A DNA stretch of 33,193 bases, from contig JANTGF010000045.1 in NCBI GenBank assembly GCA_024763075.1, positions 1 through 33,193 on the forward strand, given 5' to 3'. Shown in pieces: positions 22,211-30,823 of this stretch. The translations under genes were made by a program, and so were the position numbers. The notes beneath the pieces are model-generated. The model was not told the origin of the DNA and did no database searches. It saw nothing but the letters and a program-made list of their open reading frames with translations. The number at the start of each line of letters is the position of its first letter. Position 1 is the stretch's first letter. Source of the stretch: Bacteroidales bacterium (GTDB taxonomy: Bacteria; Bacteroidota; Bacteroidia; Bacteroidales; VadinHA17).

Positions 22211-23286
22211 TCAATTTTAGAAAATTCGTTGTAAATACCGGATGGATTCTGCTTTTTCTTTTTACTTCCGTAAATTTTGCACTGGCTTCTGAAAAAGAAC
22301 ATTCAGAAGATAGTTCGAATGAAGAGTTTGATGCCAGAAGTTTTATTTTAGATCACGTCAAGGACTCTCATGAATGGCACATCGCCACTTATACTTCACA
22401 TGGTGAAGAAAAACATCTTAATGTACCCCTGCCTGTTATTTTATACAGCAATAACTCAGGGTTGAGTATTTTTATGTCATCAAAACTTGCACACGGCCAC
22501 ACCTACAAGGGGTTTAAGCTGGAAGAAGAAGGTGAATATGCTGGCAAAATTGTGGAAATTACAGAAAGTGAAGGTGAGGAAAATATCCTGATACCTCTTG
22601 ATTTTTCGATAACCAAAACAGTATTTGGGATGTTTGTATCGGTAATTATAGTATTATGGCTCTTTCTCTCTTTGGCAAAAAGCTATAGAAAATCAGGTGT
22701 TTCAGAGCCAAAAGGCCTTCAGGCTGTGCTGGAACCTGTTGTTCTTTTTGTACGGGATGATATTGCAAAACTGATCCTTGGAAAGGACCATTATGAAAAG
22801 TATCTTCCCTATCTGCTGTCGGCTTTCTTTTTTATATGGATAAATAATATTCTCGGATTGATACCTGTTTTTCCTTTTGGAGCGAATGTAACGGGAAATA
22901 TATCCGTAACTCTTGTACTGGCTGTTTTTACTTTTATAGTTACTCAGATTAGCGGTAAAAAACAATACTGGAAACATATCGTAGCTACTCCGGGAGTGCC
23001 GTTTTGGCTTGCTCCGGTGATGATTCCGGTAGAAATCATCAGTCTTTTTACCAAGCCATTTGCCCTGATGATTCGTTTGTTTGCAAATATTGTAGCTGGT
23101 CATATGAGCTTATTAACCTTTATTGGACTGATCTTTATTTTTAAATCTATTTATGTTGCTCCGGGATCCATCTTTTTCGTGTTGTTTATGTACACAATTG
23201 AAATACTGGTAGGATTCTTACAGGCATATATATTTACTATTTTGTCTGCCGTATTTATCGGACAGGCAATTGCAGAAGAACATTAA
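22207..23286 (+). CDS. atpB: ATP synthase F0 subunit a
   Basis: The 359-residue protein is the proton-channel stator subunit. It has an N-terminal signal-like helix (about 10-28, ending ALAS) and a charged His-rich extracytoplasmic region at about 29-133, typical of Bacteroidota a subunits and absent from E. coli. The conserved membrane core follows. The essential arginine is Arg290 in FALMIRLFANIVAGH, with Glu276 in PVEIISLF nearby. LGLIPVFPFG at 216-225 is also conserved. It overlaps the preceding gene by 4 bases and is followed after 30 bases by atpE. Confidence 0.96.
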   Translation: MINFRKFVVNTGWILLFLFTSVNFALASEKEHSEDSSNEEFDARSFILDHVKDSHEWHIATYTSHGEEKHLNVPLPVILYSNNSGLSIFMSSKLAHGHTYKGFKLEEEGEYAGKIVEITESEGEENILIPLDFSITKTVFGMFVSVIIVLWLFLSLAKSYRKSGVSEPKGLQAVLEPVVLFVRDDIAKLILGKDHYEKYLPYLLSAFFFIWINNILGLIPVFPFGANVTGNISVTLVLAVFTFIVTQISGKKQYWKHIVATPGVPFWLAPVMIPVEIISLFTKPFALMIRLFANIVAGHMSLLTFIGLIFIFKSIYVAPGSIFFVLFMYTIEILVGFLQAYIFTILSAVFIGQAIAEEH

Positions 23287-23304
23287 TTTTTTGTTTCACT
23301 TTAA

Positions 23305-23520
<216 letters not shown>

Positions 23521-23525
23521 CAAAT

Positions 23526-23558
23526 AAAGAGTTTGCAACGGTTGGTTGCAAACTCTTT
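23526..23558 (+). terminator. perfect 14-bp hairpin between atpE and atpF (attenuator or mRNA 3'-end stabiliser)
   Basis: AAAGAGTTTGCAAC (23526-23539) and GTTGCAAACTCTTT (23545-23558) are exact reverse complements with a 5-nt GGTTG loop, then GAATTTTTATAATTT. It occupies the atpE-atpF gap inside the operon. It would partly stop transcription or protect the atpE message end, favouring the many copies of subunit c over subunit b (inference). Confidence 0.75.
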
Positions 23559-23586
23559 GAATTTTTATAATTTAAAGTTTTTTATC

Positions 23587-24081
23587 ATGGATCTAGTAAC
23601 ACCGGGAATAGGTTTAATTTTTTGGCAGGTCATAGCTTTTCTGGTCCTTTTATTTGTATTAAAAAAATATGCCTGGAAACCTGTATTAAATGCGATTAAG
23701 TCACGGGAAGAAAGAATAAAAGGTGCACTTGCCTCCGCAGAAGAAGCCAAAGAGGAAATGAAAAAGCTGAAGGCAGACAATGAAGTGATAATTAAAGAAG
23801 CGAAAGACGAGAGAAATAAATTATTACAGGAGGCAAGGGAAATAAAATCACAAATGATTGAGGATGCCAAGGCTCAGGCAGGAATTGAATCAAAAAAAAT
23901 GATTGAATCGGCAAAATTGAAAATTGAAAGCGAAAAAGATGCTGCAGTCTCCGAAATTAAGAAACTGGTTGCTGTTTTTTCTGTTGATATTGCCGAAAAG
24001 ATTCTGAAAAAGGAATTGGATGACAAAAAAGAACAACAGGCACTTATCAGCAGCTCTCTTAAAGATTTGAAGTTAAATTAG
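23587..24081 (+). CDS. atpF: ATP synthase F0 subunit b
   Basis: Starting at ATG 23587 gives 164 residues beginning MDLVTPGIGLIFWQVIAFLV, the normal b-subunit start. A frame open from 23533 runs through the hairpin and is rejected. One membrane helix (about 8-26) is followed by a long charged coiled coil from about 40 to 130 (SREERIKGALASAEEAKEEM and onward) that links F0 to F1 as the peripheral stalk, with a C-terminal dimerisation/delta-binding part. It is followed after 34 bases by atpH. Confidence 0.95.
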   Translation: MDLVTPGIGLIFWQVIAFLVLLFVLKKYAWKPVLNAIKSREERIKGALASAEEAKEEMKKLKADNEVIIKEAKDERNKLLQEAREIKSQMIEDAKAQAGIESKKMIESAKLKIESEKDAAVSEIKKLVAVFSVDIAEKILKKELDDKKEQQALISSSLKDLKLN

Positions 24082-24115
24082 CAACACAGATTTGAAGTAA
24101 CGGAGTAACAGGTTT

Positions 24116-24670
24116 ATGAATTTAAGTAAAATATCAGTCAGGTACGCAAAAGCCCTTTTTGAAATTACTTTGGAAAAAGAGTTGCTGGATGAGATTTCAT
24201 CGGATTTGAAAGCGCTCTATAATGCCTCTCAAAGCATCTTTCAGTTCCGTGATTTCCTTTTGAATCCTATCCTTCCTCTTTCTGAAAAAAAAGCACTTCT
24301 GCATAAAATATTTTCAGATAAATTGAATCCCCTGACACTGGAATTTCTGGACTTGCTGGTAAAAAACAACCGTCTTCCCTTTGTTGAAGGAATTGCACGC
24401 AAGTTTAATGAAAGATATAAAACTTATATGGGAATTACAGAGGTCCGGCTGACTACTGTTTCACCATTGGATAAGGCAGTGCAGGAAGCTGTTTTTAAGC
24501 ATATTGGTATTAAAACAATTCAAAAAGTTTCACTTGAAGAAAACATTGATCCGGAAATAATCGGAGGTTTTATTATTAAAATCGAAGATGAACAGATTGA
24601 TGCAAGTGTGAAAACCAGGCTGACTAAGATCAAAAAGGAATTAGTGAAAACTACAGGTATTATAAAATAA
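24116..24670 (+). CDS. atpH: ATP synthase F1 subunit delta
   Basis: The 184-residue protein shows the delta/OSCP pattern: KISVRYAKALFEI at the start, FRDFLLNPILPLSEKKALL near 43-61, FLDLLVKNNRLPFVEGIARKFNERY at about 81-105, and the C-terminal EENIDPEIIGGFIIKIEDEQIDASVKTRL signature. It joins the b stalk to the top of F1. It lies between atpF and atpA (18-base gap), as expected. Confidence 0.95.
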   Translation: MNLSKISVRYAKALFEITLEKELLDEISSDLKALYNASQSIFQFRDFLLNPILPLSEKKALLHKIFSDKLNPLTLEFLDLLVKNNRLPFVEGIARKFNERYKTYMGITEVRLTTVSPLDKAVQEAVFKHIGIKTIQKVSLEENIDPEIIGGFIIKIEDEQIDASVKTRLTKIKKELVKTTGIIK

Positions 24671-24688
24671 ATAATAAGAAAAATTAAT

Positions 24689-26272
24689 ATGGCAAATATC
24701 AAACCTTCGGAAGTTTCCGAAATTCTGAAAAAACAACTGGAAGGAATCACAGCTGACGTGGAACTGGAAGAGGTGGGTACTGTTCTCCAGGTAGGAGATG
24801 GTATTGCAAGGGTTTATGGATTGGCGAATGTACAGGCAGGGGAATTGGTTGAATTTCAAACAGGGGTGGAAGGGATTGTACAAAACCTGGAAGAAGATAA
24901 TGTAGGAATTGTTCTGTTGGGTCCTTCAGAAGGAATTCGGGAAGGTGAAACGGTAAAGCGGACAAAGCTGATATCCTCCATAAATGTAAGTGAAGGAATG
25001 CTCGGGCGGGTAATTAATCCTTTGGGAAAACCATTGGATGGAAAAGGAGAAATTACAGGAGAAAAATTTGAGATGCCGTTTGAGCGTAAAGCTCCCGGAG
25101 TAATTTTCAGGCAGCCTGTAAACCAACCTGTACAAACCGGATTGAAAGCAATTGATGCCATGATCCCCATTGGGAGAGGTCAGCGGGAACTGATTATTGG
25201 TGACAGACAAACCGGAAAAACGGCCATCGCCATAGATACCATCATCAACCAAAGGGAAAATTATGAAAACGGCGATCCTTTGTATTGTATTTATGTAGCC
25301 ATTGGCCAAAAAGGTTCAACGGTAGCAAATATTGCAAAAACACTTGAGGATAAAGGAGCCATGGAATATACGGTAATCGTTTCATCCACAGCTTCTGACC
25401 CGGCAGCACAGCAGTACTATTCTGCTTTTGCAGGCTGTGCCATTGGAGAATATTTCAGAGATACCGGAAGACATGCCCTTATCATTTATGATGACCTTTC
25501 GAAGCAGGCTGTATCTTACCGGGAAGTATCATTGTTGTTGCGCCGCCCGCCTGGAAGGGAAGCCTATCCCGGTGATGTCTTTTATCTGCACTCCAGATTG
25601 CTGGAAAGAGCTGCAAAAGTAATCAACTCCGATGAGGTAGCCCAAAATATGAACGATGTTCCTGAGTCATTAAAAGGGAAAATAAAAGGAGGAGGTTCCT
25701 TAACCGCCCTGCCCATTATTGAAACACAGGCTGGCGATGTTTCTGCCTATATTCCAACCAATGTTATTTCCATTACTGACGGACAGATATTTCTTGAGTC
25801 TGACCTGTTTAACAGCGGGATCAGACCTGCTGTGAATGTTGGGATCTCTGTTTCCAGGGTTGGGGGGAATGCCCAGATAAAATCGATGAAAAAAGTTGCC
25901 GGAACATTGAAGCTGGATCAGGCACAATATAGGGAACTTGAAGCATTTACAAAATTTGGTTCCGACCTTGACGCCTCAACTATGGCAATTCTGGATAAAG
26001 GTGCCAAGAACGTGGAAATTCTGAAACAGGGGCAGTATTCTCCTATGCCTGTTGAAAAACAAATTGCGATCATCTATGCTGGAACCAAAGGACTTCTAAA
26101 GGATGTACCGGTAAATAAAGTTACTGAGTTTGAAAAAGAATTGCTGGAATTAATGGAGATTAAGCATAAAAAAATATTGCAAGCGCTGAAGGAAGGGAAA
26201 TTAACAGAAGAAGCTGAAAAAGTGCTCAGGGAAACCACCCTGGAACTGGCTTCGAAATTTAAAAGTGAGTAA
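24689..26272 (+). CDS. atpA: ATP synthase F1 subunit alpha
   Basis: The 527-residue subunit carries the Walker A motif GDRQTGKT at 171-178 and the catalytic arginine finger Arg390 in [11 protein letters not shown], within the ATP synthase alpha/beta signature. [32 protein letters not shown] at 265-296 is diagnostic. Relative to E. coli it has a short insertion around [23 protein letters not shown] (314-336), common in Bacteroidota. The protein forms the regulatory nucleotide sites of F1. A small hairpin follows the stop before atpG. Confidence 0.98.
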   Translation: MANIKPSEVSEILKKQLEGITADVELEEVGTVLQVGDGIARVYGLANVQAGELVEFQTGVEGIVQNLEEDNVGIVLLGPSEGIREGETVKRTKLISSINVSEGMLGRVINPLGKPLDGKGEITGEKFEMPFERKAPGVIFRQPVNQPVQTGLKAIDAMIPIGRGQRELIIGDRQTGKTAIAIDTIINQRENYENGDPLYCIYVAIGQKGSTVANIAKTLEDKGAMEYTVIVSSTASDPAAQQYYSAFAGCAIGEYFRDTGRHALIIYDDLSKQAVSYREVSLLLRRPPGREAYPGDVFYLHSRLLERAAKVINSDEVAQNMNDVPESLKGKIKGGGSLTALPIIETQAGDVSAYIPTNVISITDGQIFLESDLFNSGIRPAVNVGISVSRVGGNAQIKSMKKVAGTLKLDQAQYRELEAFTKFGSDLDASTMAILDKGAKNVEILKQGQYSPMPVEKQIAIIYAGTKGLLKDVPVNKVTEFEKELLELMEIKHKKILQALKEGKLTEEAEKVLRETTLELASKFKSE

Positions 26273-26273
26273 T

Positions 26274-26290
26274 TTTCTTCAGTGAAGAAA
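26274..26290 (+). repeat. 7-bp hairpin between atpA and atpG
   Basis: TTTCTTC (26274-26280) and GAAGAAA (26284-26290) pair perfectly around an AGT loop, directly after the atpA stop and 12 bases before the atpG start. It is AT-rich and weak, so it may tune atpG translation or be incidental. Confidence 0.35.
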
Positions 26291-26301
26291 TGAATAATTG
26301 A

Positions 26302-27180
26302 ATGGCAGGATTAAAAGAAATAAGAATACGTATCGCTTCTGTAAAGTCAACACAGAAGATTACCTCAGCCATGAAAATGGTTGCAGCAGCCAGATTGCGT
26401 AAATCTCAGGAAAAGATTACCCGTTTACGGCCTTACGCCAATAAGCTGGACCAGGTTTTGCATAGCATTCAAAAGGCTCTTGAAGGAGATATCGAGAGTG
26501 AATTGATTCGGCCCAGAGAACCTGAAAAGATACTGGTCATACTGGTTACATCAAACAGAGGGCTTTGCGGAGCATTCAATGTAAATGTATTAAAAAAGAC
26601 CTTAAAGCTTGTAGAGGAAAAATACAGCAAACAAAATCAGAATAAAAAAGTTTCTTTTTTTGCCATAGGTAAAAAAGGTGCTGACTCCCTGAAATCATTA
26701 CATTTAAATACTGAGGGAATAAATACTGAAATTTTTGATGACCTGACTTTTAAAAATACAACCCTGCTGGCTGAACATTTTATGCAACTGTTTACTGATG
26801 GTACATATGACCGGATTGAGGTGGTTTACAATCAGTTTAAAAATGCTGCAATCCAGAATGTGGTAACGGAAACCTTCCTGCCTTTAAGTTTTGAAGAAGA
26901 ACAGAAAGAGACAGGACCGATGCTTGATTATATCATTGAACCGAACAGCAGATACCTGATTCAGGAGCTCATTCCAAAATCTTTGAAAATTAAGATGTTT
27001 AAAATAATTATAGATTCTTTTACTTCAGAACATGGCGCACGGATGACTGCAATGCACCAGGCTACGGATAATGCATCGGATCTGATAAGGGAGTTATCAT
27101 TACATTATAATAAAGCACGGCAGTCAGCCATAACAAAGGAAATACTGGATATCGTTGGTGGTGCGGAAGCACTAAAATAA
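26302..27180 (+). CDS. atpG: ATP synthase F1 subunit gamma
   Basis: The 292-residue rotor subunit begins MAGLKEIRIRIASVKSTQKITSAMKMVAAARLRKSQ and ends ASDLIRELSLHYNKARQSAITKEILDIVGGAEALK, the two coiled-coil halves of the central shaft. TSNRGLCGAFNVNV at about 80-93 is also conserved. It is the last ATPase gene here. The catalytic beta subunit and epsilon (atpD, atpC) are absent and presumably lie elsewhere, as in other Bacteroidota with split ATPase loci. Confidence 0.96.
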   Translation: MAGLKEIRIRIASVKSTQKITSAMKMVAAARLRKSQEKITRLRPYANKLDQVLHSIQKALEGDIESELIRPREPEKILVILVTSNRGLCGAFNVNVLKKTLKLVEEKYSKQNQNKKVSFFAIGKKGADSLKSLHLNTEGINTEIFDDLTFKNTTLLAEHFMQLFTDGTYDRIEVVYNQFKNAAIQNVVTETFLPLSFEEEQKETGPMLDYIIEPNSRYLIQELIPKSLKIKMFKIIIDSFTSEHGARMTAMHQATDNASDLIRELSLHYNKARQSAITKEILDIVGGAEALK

Positions 27181-27231
27181 TTATATTCAGAAATTATTTT
27201 TCACTTATGTCTTAGACCCATTATTTTATAG

Positions 27232-28206
27232 ATGTATTCTTTAGAAAAGACACAGGATCTTATTGCTGAAGCAGTCAGAAATCTGAAGTTCAATAACGAA
27301 CCTGCGGAGTTATATGAGCCCATCCATTATGTTCTTAGTTCGGGAGGTAAACGAATCCGGCCGGTAATGACAGTGATGTCTGCTAATCTTTTTACTGAAA
27401 ACATCCGGGAAGTTATTAAACCGGCACTCGGACTTGAAATTTTCCATAATTTTACCTTATTACATGATGATATTATGGATGAAGCAGATCTTCGAAGGAA
27501 TCTGCCAACGGTACATAAAAAATGGGATCAGAATGTTGCCATTCTTTCCGGTGATGTAATGGCTATTCTTGCCTACGAATATATTACAAGTTGTAGTAGA
27601 GAAAAACTTCCTGAAGTCATCAGGGTTTTTAACACAACCGCCCGTCAGGTTTGTGAAGGGCAACAGTATGACATGAACTTTGAAACAAAACAGAGGGTCA
27701 CGGTTGAAGAATATCTCAAAATGATTGAGATGAAAACATCGGTACTTTTGGCTGGTTGTATGGAAATTGGTGCAATAATCGGGGGAGCCGGTGAAAAGGA
27801 TGCCAAGTTGCTTTCAGCTTTCGGCAGGGATATAGGGATGGCTTTTCAGATTCAGGATGATCTGCTGGATACCTTTGGAGACCAGGAGGTATTCGGAAAA
27901 GAAATTGGAGGAGATATTGTTGCCAATAAAAAAACATATCTTCTGATCAAAGCGATGGAAAATGCAAACGGGGAACAAAGAGCAGCTCTTAAAAAACTAT
28001 TTTCGGAAAAACCCGATAATCCTGAAAAAAAGATATTGGCCACAAAGGAAATTTTTAATGAAATGAAAATTGAAGACATGACCCGCGAGCTGGCACTTAA
28101 ATATTACAAGGATGCCAATAAAAGCCTTGAAAAAGTAAATGTTCCTGAAATAAAAAAAGAAGGTTTGGTCCATTTGGCAAATCTGCTTTTATCCAGAAAT
28201 AAATAG
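27232..28206 (+). CDS. polyprenyl diphosphate synthase (trans-prenyltransferase)
   Basis: The 324-residue enzyme extends allylic prenyl diphosphates by isopentenyl units. It has GGKRIRP at 38-44, the first Asp-rich motif DDIMD at 79-83, and the second DDLLD at 209-213 (in FQIQDDLLDTFGD), plus GDVMAILAYEY near 107. These define the FPP/GGPP/octaprenyl synthase family; chain length cannot be fixed by eye. A plausible use is making the menaquinone side chain or the general C15-C20 precursor. It follows atpG by 51 bases and is probably read through from the ATPase operon, linking quinone and ATP synthase supply. Confidence 0.92.
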   Translation: MYSLEKTQDLIAEAVRNLKFNNEPAELYEPIHYVLSSGGKRIRPVMTVMSANLFTENIREVIKPALGLEIFHNFTLLHDDIMDEADLRRNLPTVHKKWDQNVAILSGDVMAILAYEYITSCSREKLPEVIRVFNTTARQVCEGQQYDMNFETKQRVTVEEYLKMIEMKTSVLLAGCMEIGAIIGGAGEKDAKLLSAFGRDIGMAFQIQDDLLDTFGDQEVFGKEIGGDIVANKKTYLLIKAMENANGEQRAALKKLFSEKPDNPEKKILATKEIFNEMKIEDMTRELALKYYKDANKSLEKVNVPEIKKEGLVHLANLLLSRNK

Positions 28207-28268
28207 CCTGCTACTTTTTTATAAAATAACGATGCACTAAAAGCCCGGTTCCCCTGACCATTCATTAT

Positions 28269-28302
28269 TTTGAATAGAAGAATTAAAATTTTCTTAGTTT
28301 TG
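28269..28302 (+). promoter_or_regulatory. -33/-7 promoter upstream of the second LytTR gene
   Basis: TTTG at 28269-28272 and TAGTTTTG at 28295-28302 match the -33 and -7 elements, separated by 22 bp, slightly longer than typical. Transcription would start near 28308. Confidence 0.5.
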
Positions 28303-28331
28303 CAGTATTAGGATTTGCTGAAAAAGTCCAG

Positions 28332-28457
28332 AACATGCCATATATGAAGCTGCAAGGCAAAGCTGAGCCGTAGTAATGAAGTAGATGGTATGTTACGGAT
28401 TAACAATAGTAAAAAATGCATGGTTTTTAGTCAAGATCTATAATAAACCTTGCAGCT
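28332..28457 (+). ncRNA. candidate structured leader RNA or decayed mobile-element end with interleaved stems
   Basis: AACATGCCAT (28332-28341) can pair with ATGGTATGTT (28385-28394), 10 bp with one G-U pair. AGCTGCAAGG (28348-28357), lying inside that loop, pairs perfectly with CCTTGCAGCT (28448-28457) outside it. The two helices interleave, so they form either a pseudoknot or mutually exclusive states. The stretch starts about 25 nt into the predicted transcript. The flank GGATTTGCTGAAAAAGTCC (28311-28329) looks like a transposon-derived repeat end, so a mobile-element remnant is the main alternative. No known family was matched. Confidence 0.35.
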
Positions 28458-28520
28458 GGATTGAAATACGTGCTTTTATCTAATTGATTATATGAAATTT
28501 AAGTGTTTTTTAACAAACCC

Positions 28521-28540
28521 TAATTAATTTTTATTAATTA
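28521..28540. repeat. 8-bp AT-only palindrome before the LytTR gene
   Basis: TAATTAAT (28521-28528) and ATTAATTA (28533-28540) are exact inverted copies around TTTT, 26 bases upstream of the ATG at 28566. It may be an operator or a weak hairpin near the ribosome site. AT bias makes chance occurrence plausible. Confidence 0.35.
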
Positions 28541-28565
28541 TATCTCTTCCGGAAGCAAACAGATT

Positions 28566-29408
28566 ATGGCAAAACTTTTTAAGTCTTACCCTTTCAATGA
28601 TGATTTAACACAGAATACCAAGCTTATTTTCTTGATAAGCCTGGTGCTTCTGGTTTTATTATTCCTTTTTCAGCCTTTTGACATAAATGCTTTGAACAAT
28701 AAGGATAAAGCTTTACTTATTGGTGGAATTATTATAGTAAACTTTATTGGTTTGAGCCTTAATTTATTACTTGTTCCGGCATTTCTTTCAAAATATAATT
28801 TATTCAAAAACTGGACTGTCTTCAGGGAAATTTTGTGGAATATCTGGATTTTATTTACACTGGTCACCAGTTACTTTATTTATTTTCGCCTTATCGGATC
28901 TTTTGGCTTTAGTATTTATATCTTGCTTAAAGTTCTGATTATAAGCGCAATTCCTATTAGCATCCTTATACCCTATAACCGAAATAGATTGTTAAGAAAC
29001 CATTTGCAATCTGCACTGGAATTAAATAAGTATCTTGAAGAAAAAGCACATCCAACACCAAAAATAGTTCACCTGAAATCTGATTATGAAAAAGACGACC
29101 TGTCCATTGATGTGAATACCTTATTATTTATCCGGTCAGCTAATAATTATATTGAAGTTTTCCGGAAAGAAAAAGAAACTGTTGTCTCGCAATTGATAAG
29201 GTGTACATTGAGGTATGCAGAGGAAGCTTTTAAAGATTATCCGTTTATTTTTAAATGTCACCGGGCATTTATTGTGAATATCAATAAGGTGAAAAAAGTG
29301 GAAGGGAAACCACAGGGATATACACTCTATCTGGAGGGGGATAGGCATACGGTAACCGTATCCCGGAACTTTATTCCTCAGTTTAAAAAGTTGTTCTACA
29401 AGCTTTAA
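28566..29408 (+). CDS. LytTR transcriptional regulator with four N-terminal membrane helices
   Basis: The 280-residue protein has four hydrophobic helices (about 19-36, 48-70, 88-110 and 115-137), a short coiled linker (140-165) and a LytTR DNA-binding domain at about 176-280. The latter carries LLFIRSANNYIEVF (186-199) and the signature FKCHRAFIVNINKVKKVEG (229-247). This is a common Bacteroidota one-component design in which the membrane part senses an unknown cue. No histidine kinase partner is adjacent. It has no obvious target gene beside it; the next gene has its own promoter. Confidence 0.87.
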   Translation: MAKLFKSYPFNDDLTQNTKLIFLISLVLLVLLFLFQPFDINALNNKDKALLIGGIIIVNFIGLSLNLLLVPAFLSKYNLFKNWTVFREILWNIWILFTLVTSYFIYFRLIGSFGFSIYILLKVLIISAIPISILIPYNRNRLLRNHLQSALELNKYLEEKAHPTPKIVHLKSDYEKDDLSIDVNTLLFIRSANNYIEVFRKEKETVVSQLIRCTLRYAEEAFKDYPFIFKCHRAFIVNINKVKKVEGKPQGYTLYLEGDRHTVTVSRNFIPQFKKLFYKL

Positions 29409-29546
29409 TTTGTGAGTTTTTTTAGCGAATTGCTGAAACCCGGGTGTGTTTTATCCCTGTATGTATGCTATTCATCCCTAAAATGGTAATTTAACCCTTT
29501 TGCAAGACATTAATCCCTTAATTTTCTTTAGGGTATTATTTGCCTT

Positions 29547-29554
29547 TATTTTTG
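29547..29554 (+). promoter_or_regulatory. -7 box for the nitronate monooxygenase-like gene
   Basis: TATTTTTG is an exact TAnnTTTG match 27 bases before the ATG at 29582, predicting a leader of about 20 nt. Confidence 0.5.
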
Positions 29555-29581
29555 CTGTTCATTTTTATTAAGATTTGAATT

Positions 29582-30745
29582 ATGAAAGCATTACGTATTG
29601 GCGATTTAAAAGCAAAATTACCCATTATCCAGGGTGGAATGGGAGTAGCTGTTTCATTAGCAGGCCTTGCATCTGCCGTTGCCGATGAAGGCGGAATTGG
29701 CATTATATCTTCAGCATCAATAGGGATGTTGATACCCAATTTTTCAAAAAATTTCAACGAAGCCAACAAACAGGCACTACGCAATGAAATACGAAAAGCC
29801 AAAAAGAAAACAAAAGGGATTATTGGTGTTAATATAATGGTCGCTCTTTCAGATTATGAAGATCATTTGAAAGTTGCAGTTGAAGAAGGAGCTGACCTGA
29901 TCATCTCCGGGGCAGGCTTGCCTCTTAAAATGCCGGAGATTGTTCTGGAAGATAAAAGAGGAAAGAACAAAACCAAATTTGTTCCCATTGCCTCATCTGC
30001 AAGAGCAGCTAAACTGGTTTTCAGTTACTGGGCCGATCATTATGGTGTGATACCTGATGCAGTTGTTGTGGAAGGCCCTCTGGCAGGCGGCCATCTTGGT
30101 TTTAAAAAGACCCAGATAAGCGATAGTGATTTTTCGCTTGAGAAACTTGTACCTGAAGTTGTTAATGTGATGAAGCCTTTTGAACAAAAATTCGGAAAAA
30201 GCATTCCGGTAATAGCAGGTGGTGGAATTTATTCAGGTGCCGATATGCATAAAATCATGTCTTTGGGTGCCGGTGGTATCCAGATTGCAACCCGGCTCGT
30301 ACCAACTGATGAGTGTGATGCATCAACTGAATTTAAAGAAGCATACGTTAATAGCAAAAAAGAAGACCTGATGCTTATAGAGAGCCCTGTAGGTTTACCC
30401 GGAAGGGCAATCAGGAATAAGTTTCTTGAGGATGTGGCTGCAGGGATTAAAACACCGGTAAAATGTCCATGGAAATGCATAAAGACCTGTGACTATAAAA
30501 AAGCACCGTATTGCATTTCTCTGGCTCTTATCAATGCCAGTAAAGGGAATTTGAAAAATGGTTTTGTATTTGCCGGCAGTAATGCCTACCGAACTACAAA
30601 AATACAATCCGTAGAAGCTGTGTTTTCCGAAATGATCAAAGAATATCAGGTTGCGGCAACTTTCGGAACAGGGATGCCTCTTGAAACAGTTAATGAATCC
30701 CGGAAGCATAAGAGAGAATATGCAAAGGTAAGGAAGGCTGTTTAA
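29582..30745 (+). CDS. nitronate monooxygenase / FabK-like FMN enzyme with a four-cysteine insertion
   Basis: The 387-residue TIM-barrel flavoenzyme shows LPIIQGGMGVAVS at 13-25, GVNIMVALSDYE at 82-93, the active-site EGPLAGGHLGF with His171, and FMN phosphate-binding blocks IAGGGIYSGADM at 211-222 and GAGGIQIATRLV at 229-240. This is the NMO/2-nitropropane dioxygenase/FabK superfamily; FabK reduces enoyl-ACP, NMO oxidises nitronates. Residues 295-311 carry Cys295, Cys299, Cys303 and Cys311 (CX3CX3CX7C), not found in classical NMO or FabK, and could bind a metal or Fe-S cluster. Similar Cys clusters occur in a subfamily common in Bacteroidota and Clostridia (from memory). It stands alone with its own promoter. 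The reaction is not determined. Confidence 0.85.
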   Translation: MKALRIGDLKAKLPIIQGGMGVAVSLAGLASAVADEGGIGIISSASIGMLIPNFSKNFNEANKQALRNEIRKAKKKTKGIIGVNIMVALSDYEDHLKVAVEEGADLIISGAGLPLKMPEIVLEDKRGKNKTKFVPIASSARAAKLVFSYWADHYGVIPDAVVVEGPLAGGHLGFKKTQISDSDFSLEKLVPEVVNVMKPFEQKFGKSIPVIAGGGIYSGADMHKIMSLGAGGIQIATRLVPTDECDASTEFKEAYVNSKKEDLMLIESPVGLPGRAIRNKFLEDVAAGIKTPVKCPWKCIKTCDYKKAPYCISLALINASKGNLKNGFVFAGSNAYRTTKIQSVEAVFSEMIKEYQVAATFGTGMPLETVNESRKHKREYAKVRKAV

Positions 30746-30823
30746 GAAAAATTGTTTTTATCTTCTCCGGTTTAAAAAATCCTGCAATAAGATGATATTT
30801 CCTGTAGAATAGTTAAAGGAAAG

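Larger units (their letters stand above)
28207..28565 (+). other. 359-bp intergenic region: promoter, structured leader and AT palindrome
   Basis: The gap holds a full -33/-7 promoter (28269-28302), two interleaved potential stems (28332-28394 and 28348-28457) and an AT-only palindrome (28521-28540) ahead of the LytTR gene. No gene longer than a dozen codons is convincing. If the promoter drives the LytTR gene, the leader is about 260 nt. Confidence 0.5.

Noticed and set aside
23533-23586. Upstream extension of atpF from 23533
   Set aside because: It would translate through the 14-bp hairpin and add 18 residues before the standard b-subunit start MDLVTPG.
24856-25309. Several minus-strand frames inside atpA
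   Set aside because: Antisense shadows of a highly conserved gene with complete Walker A and arginine-finger motifs.
28335-28373. Twelve-codon frame MPYMKLQGKAEP in the LytTR leader
   Set aside because: Very short, no ribosome-site support, and it lies inside the candidate stems, so chance is the better explanation.
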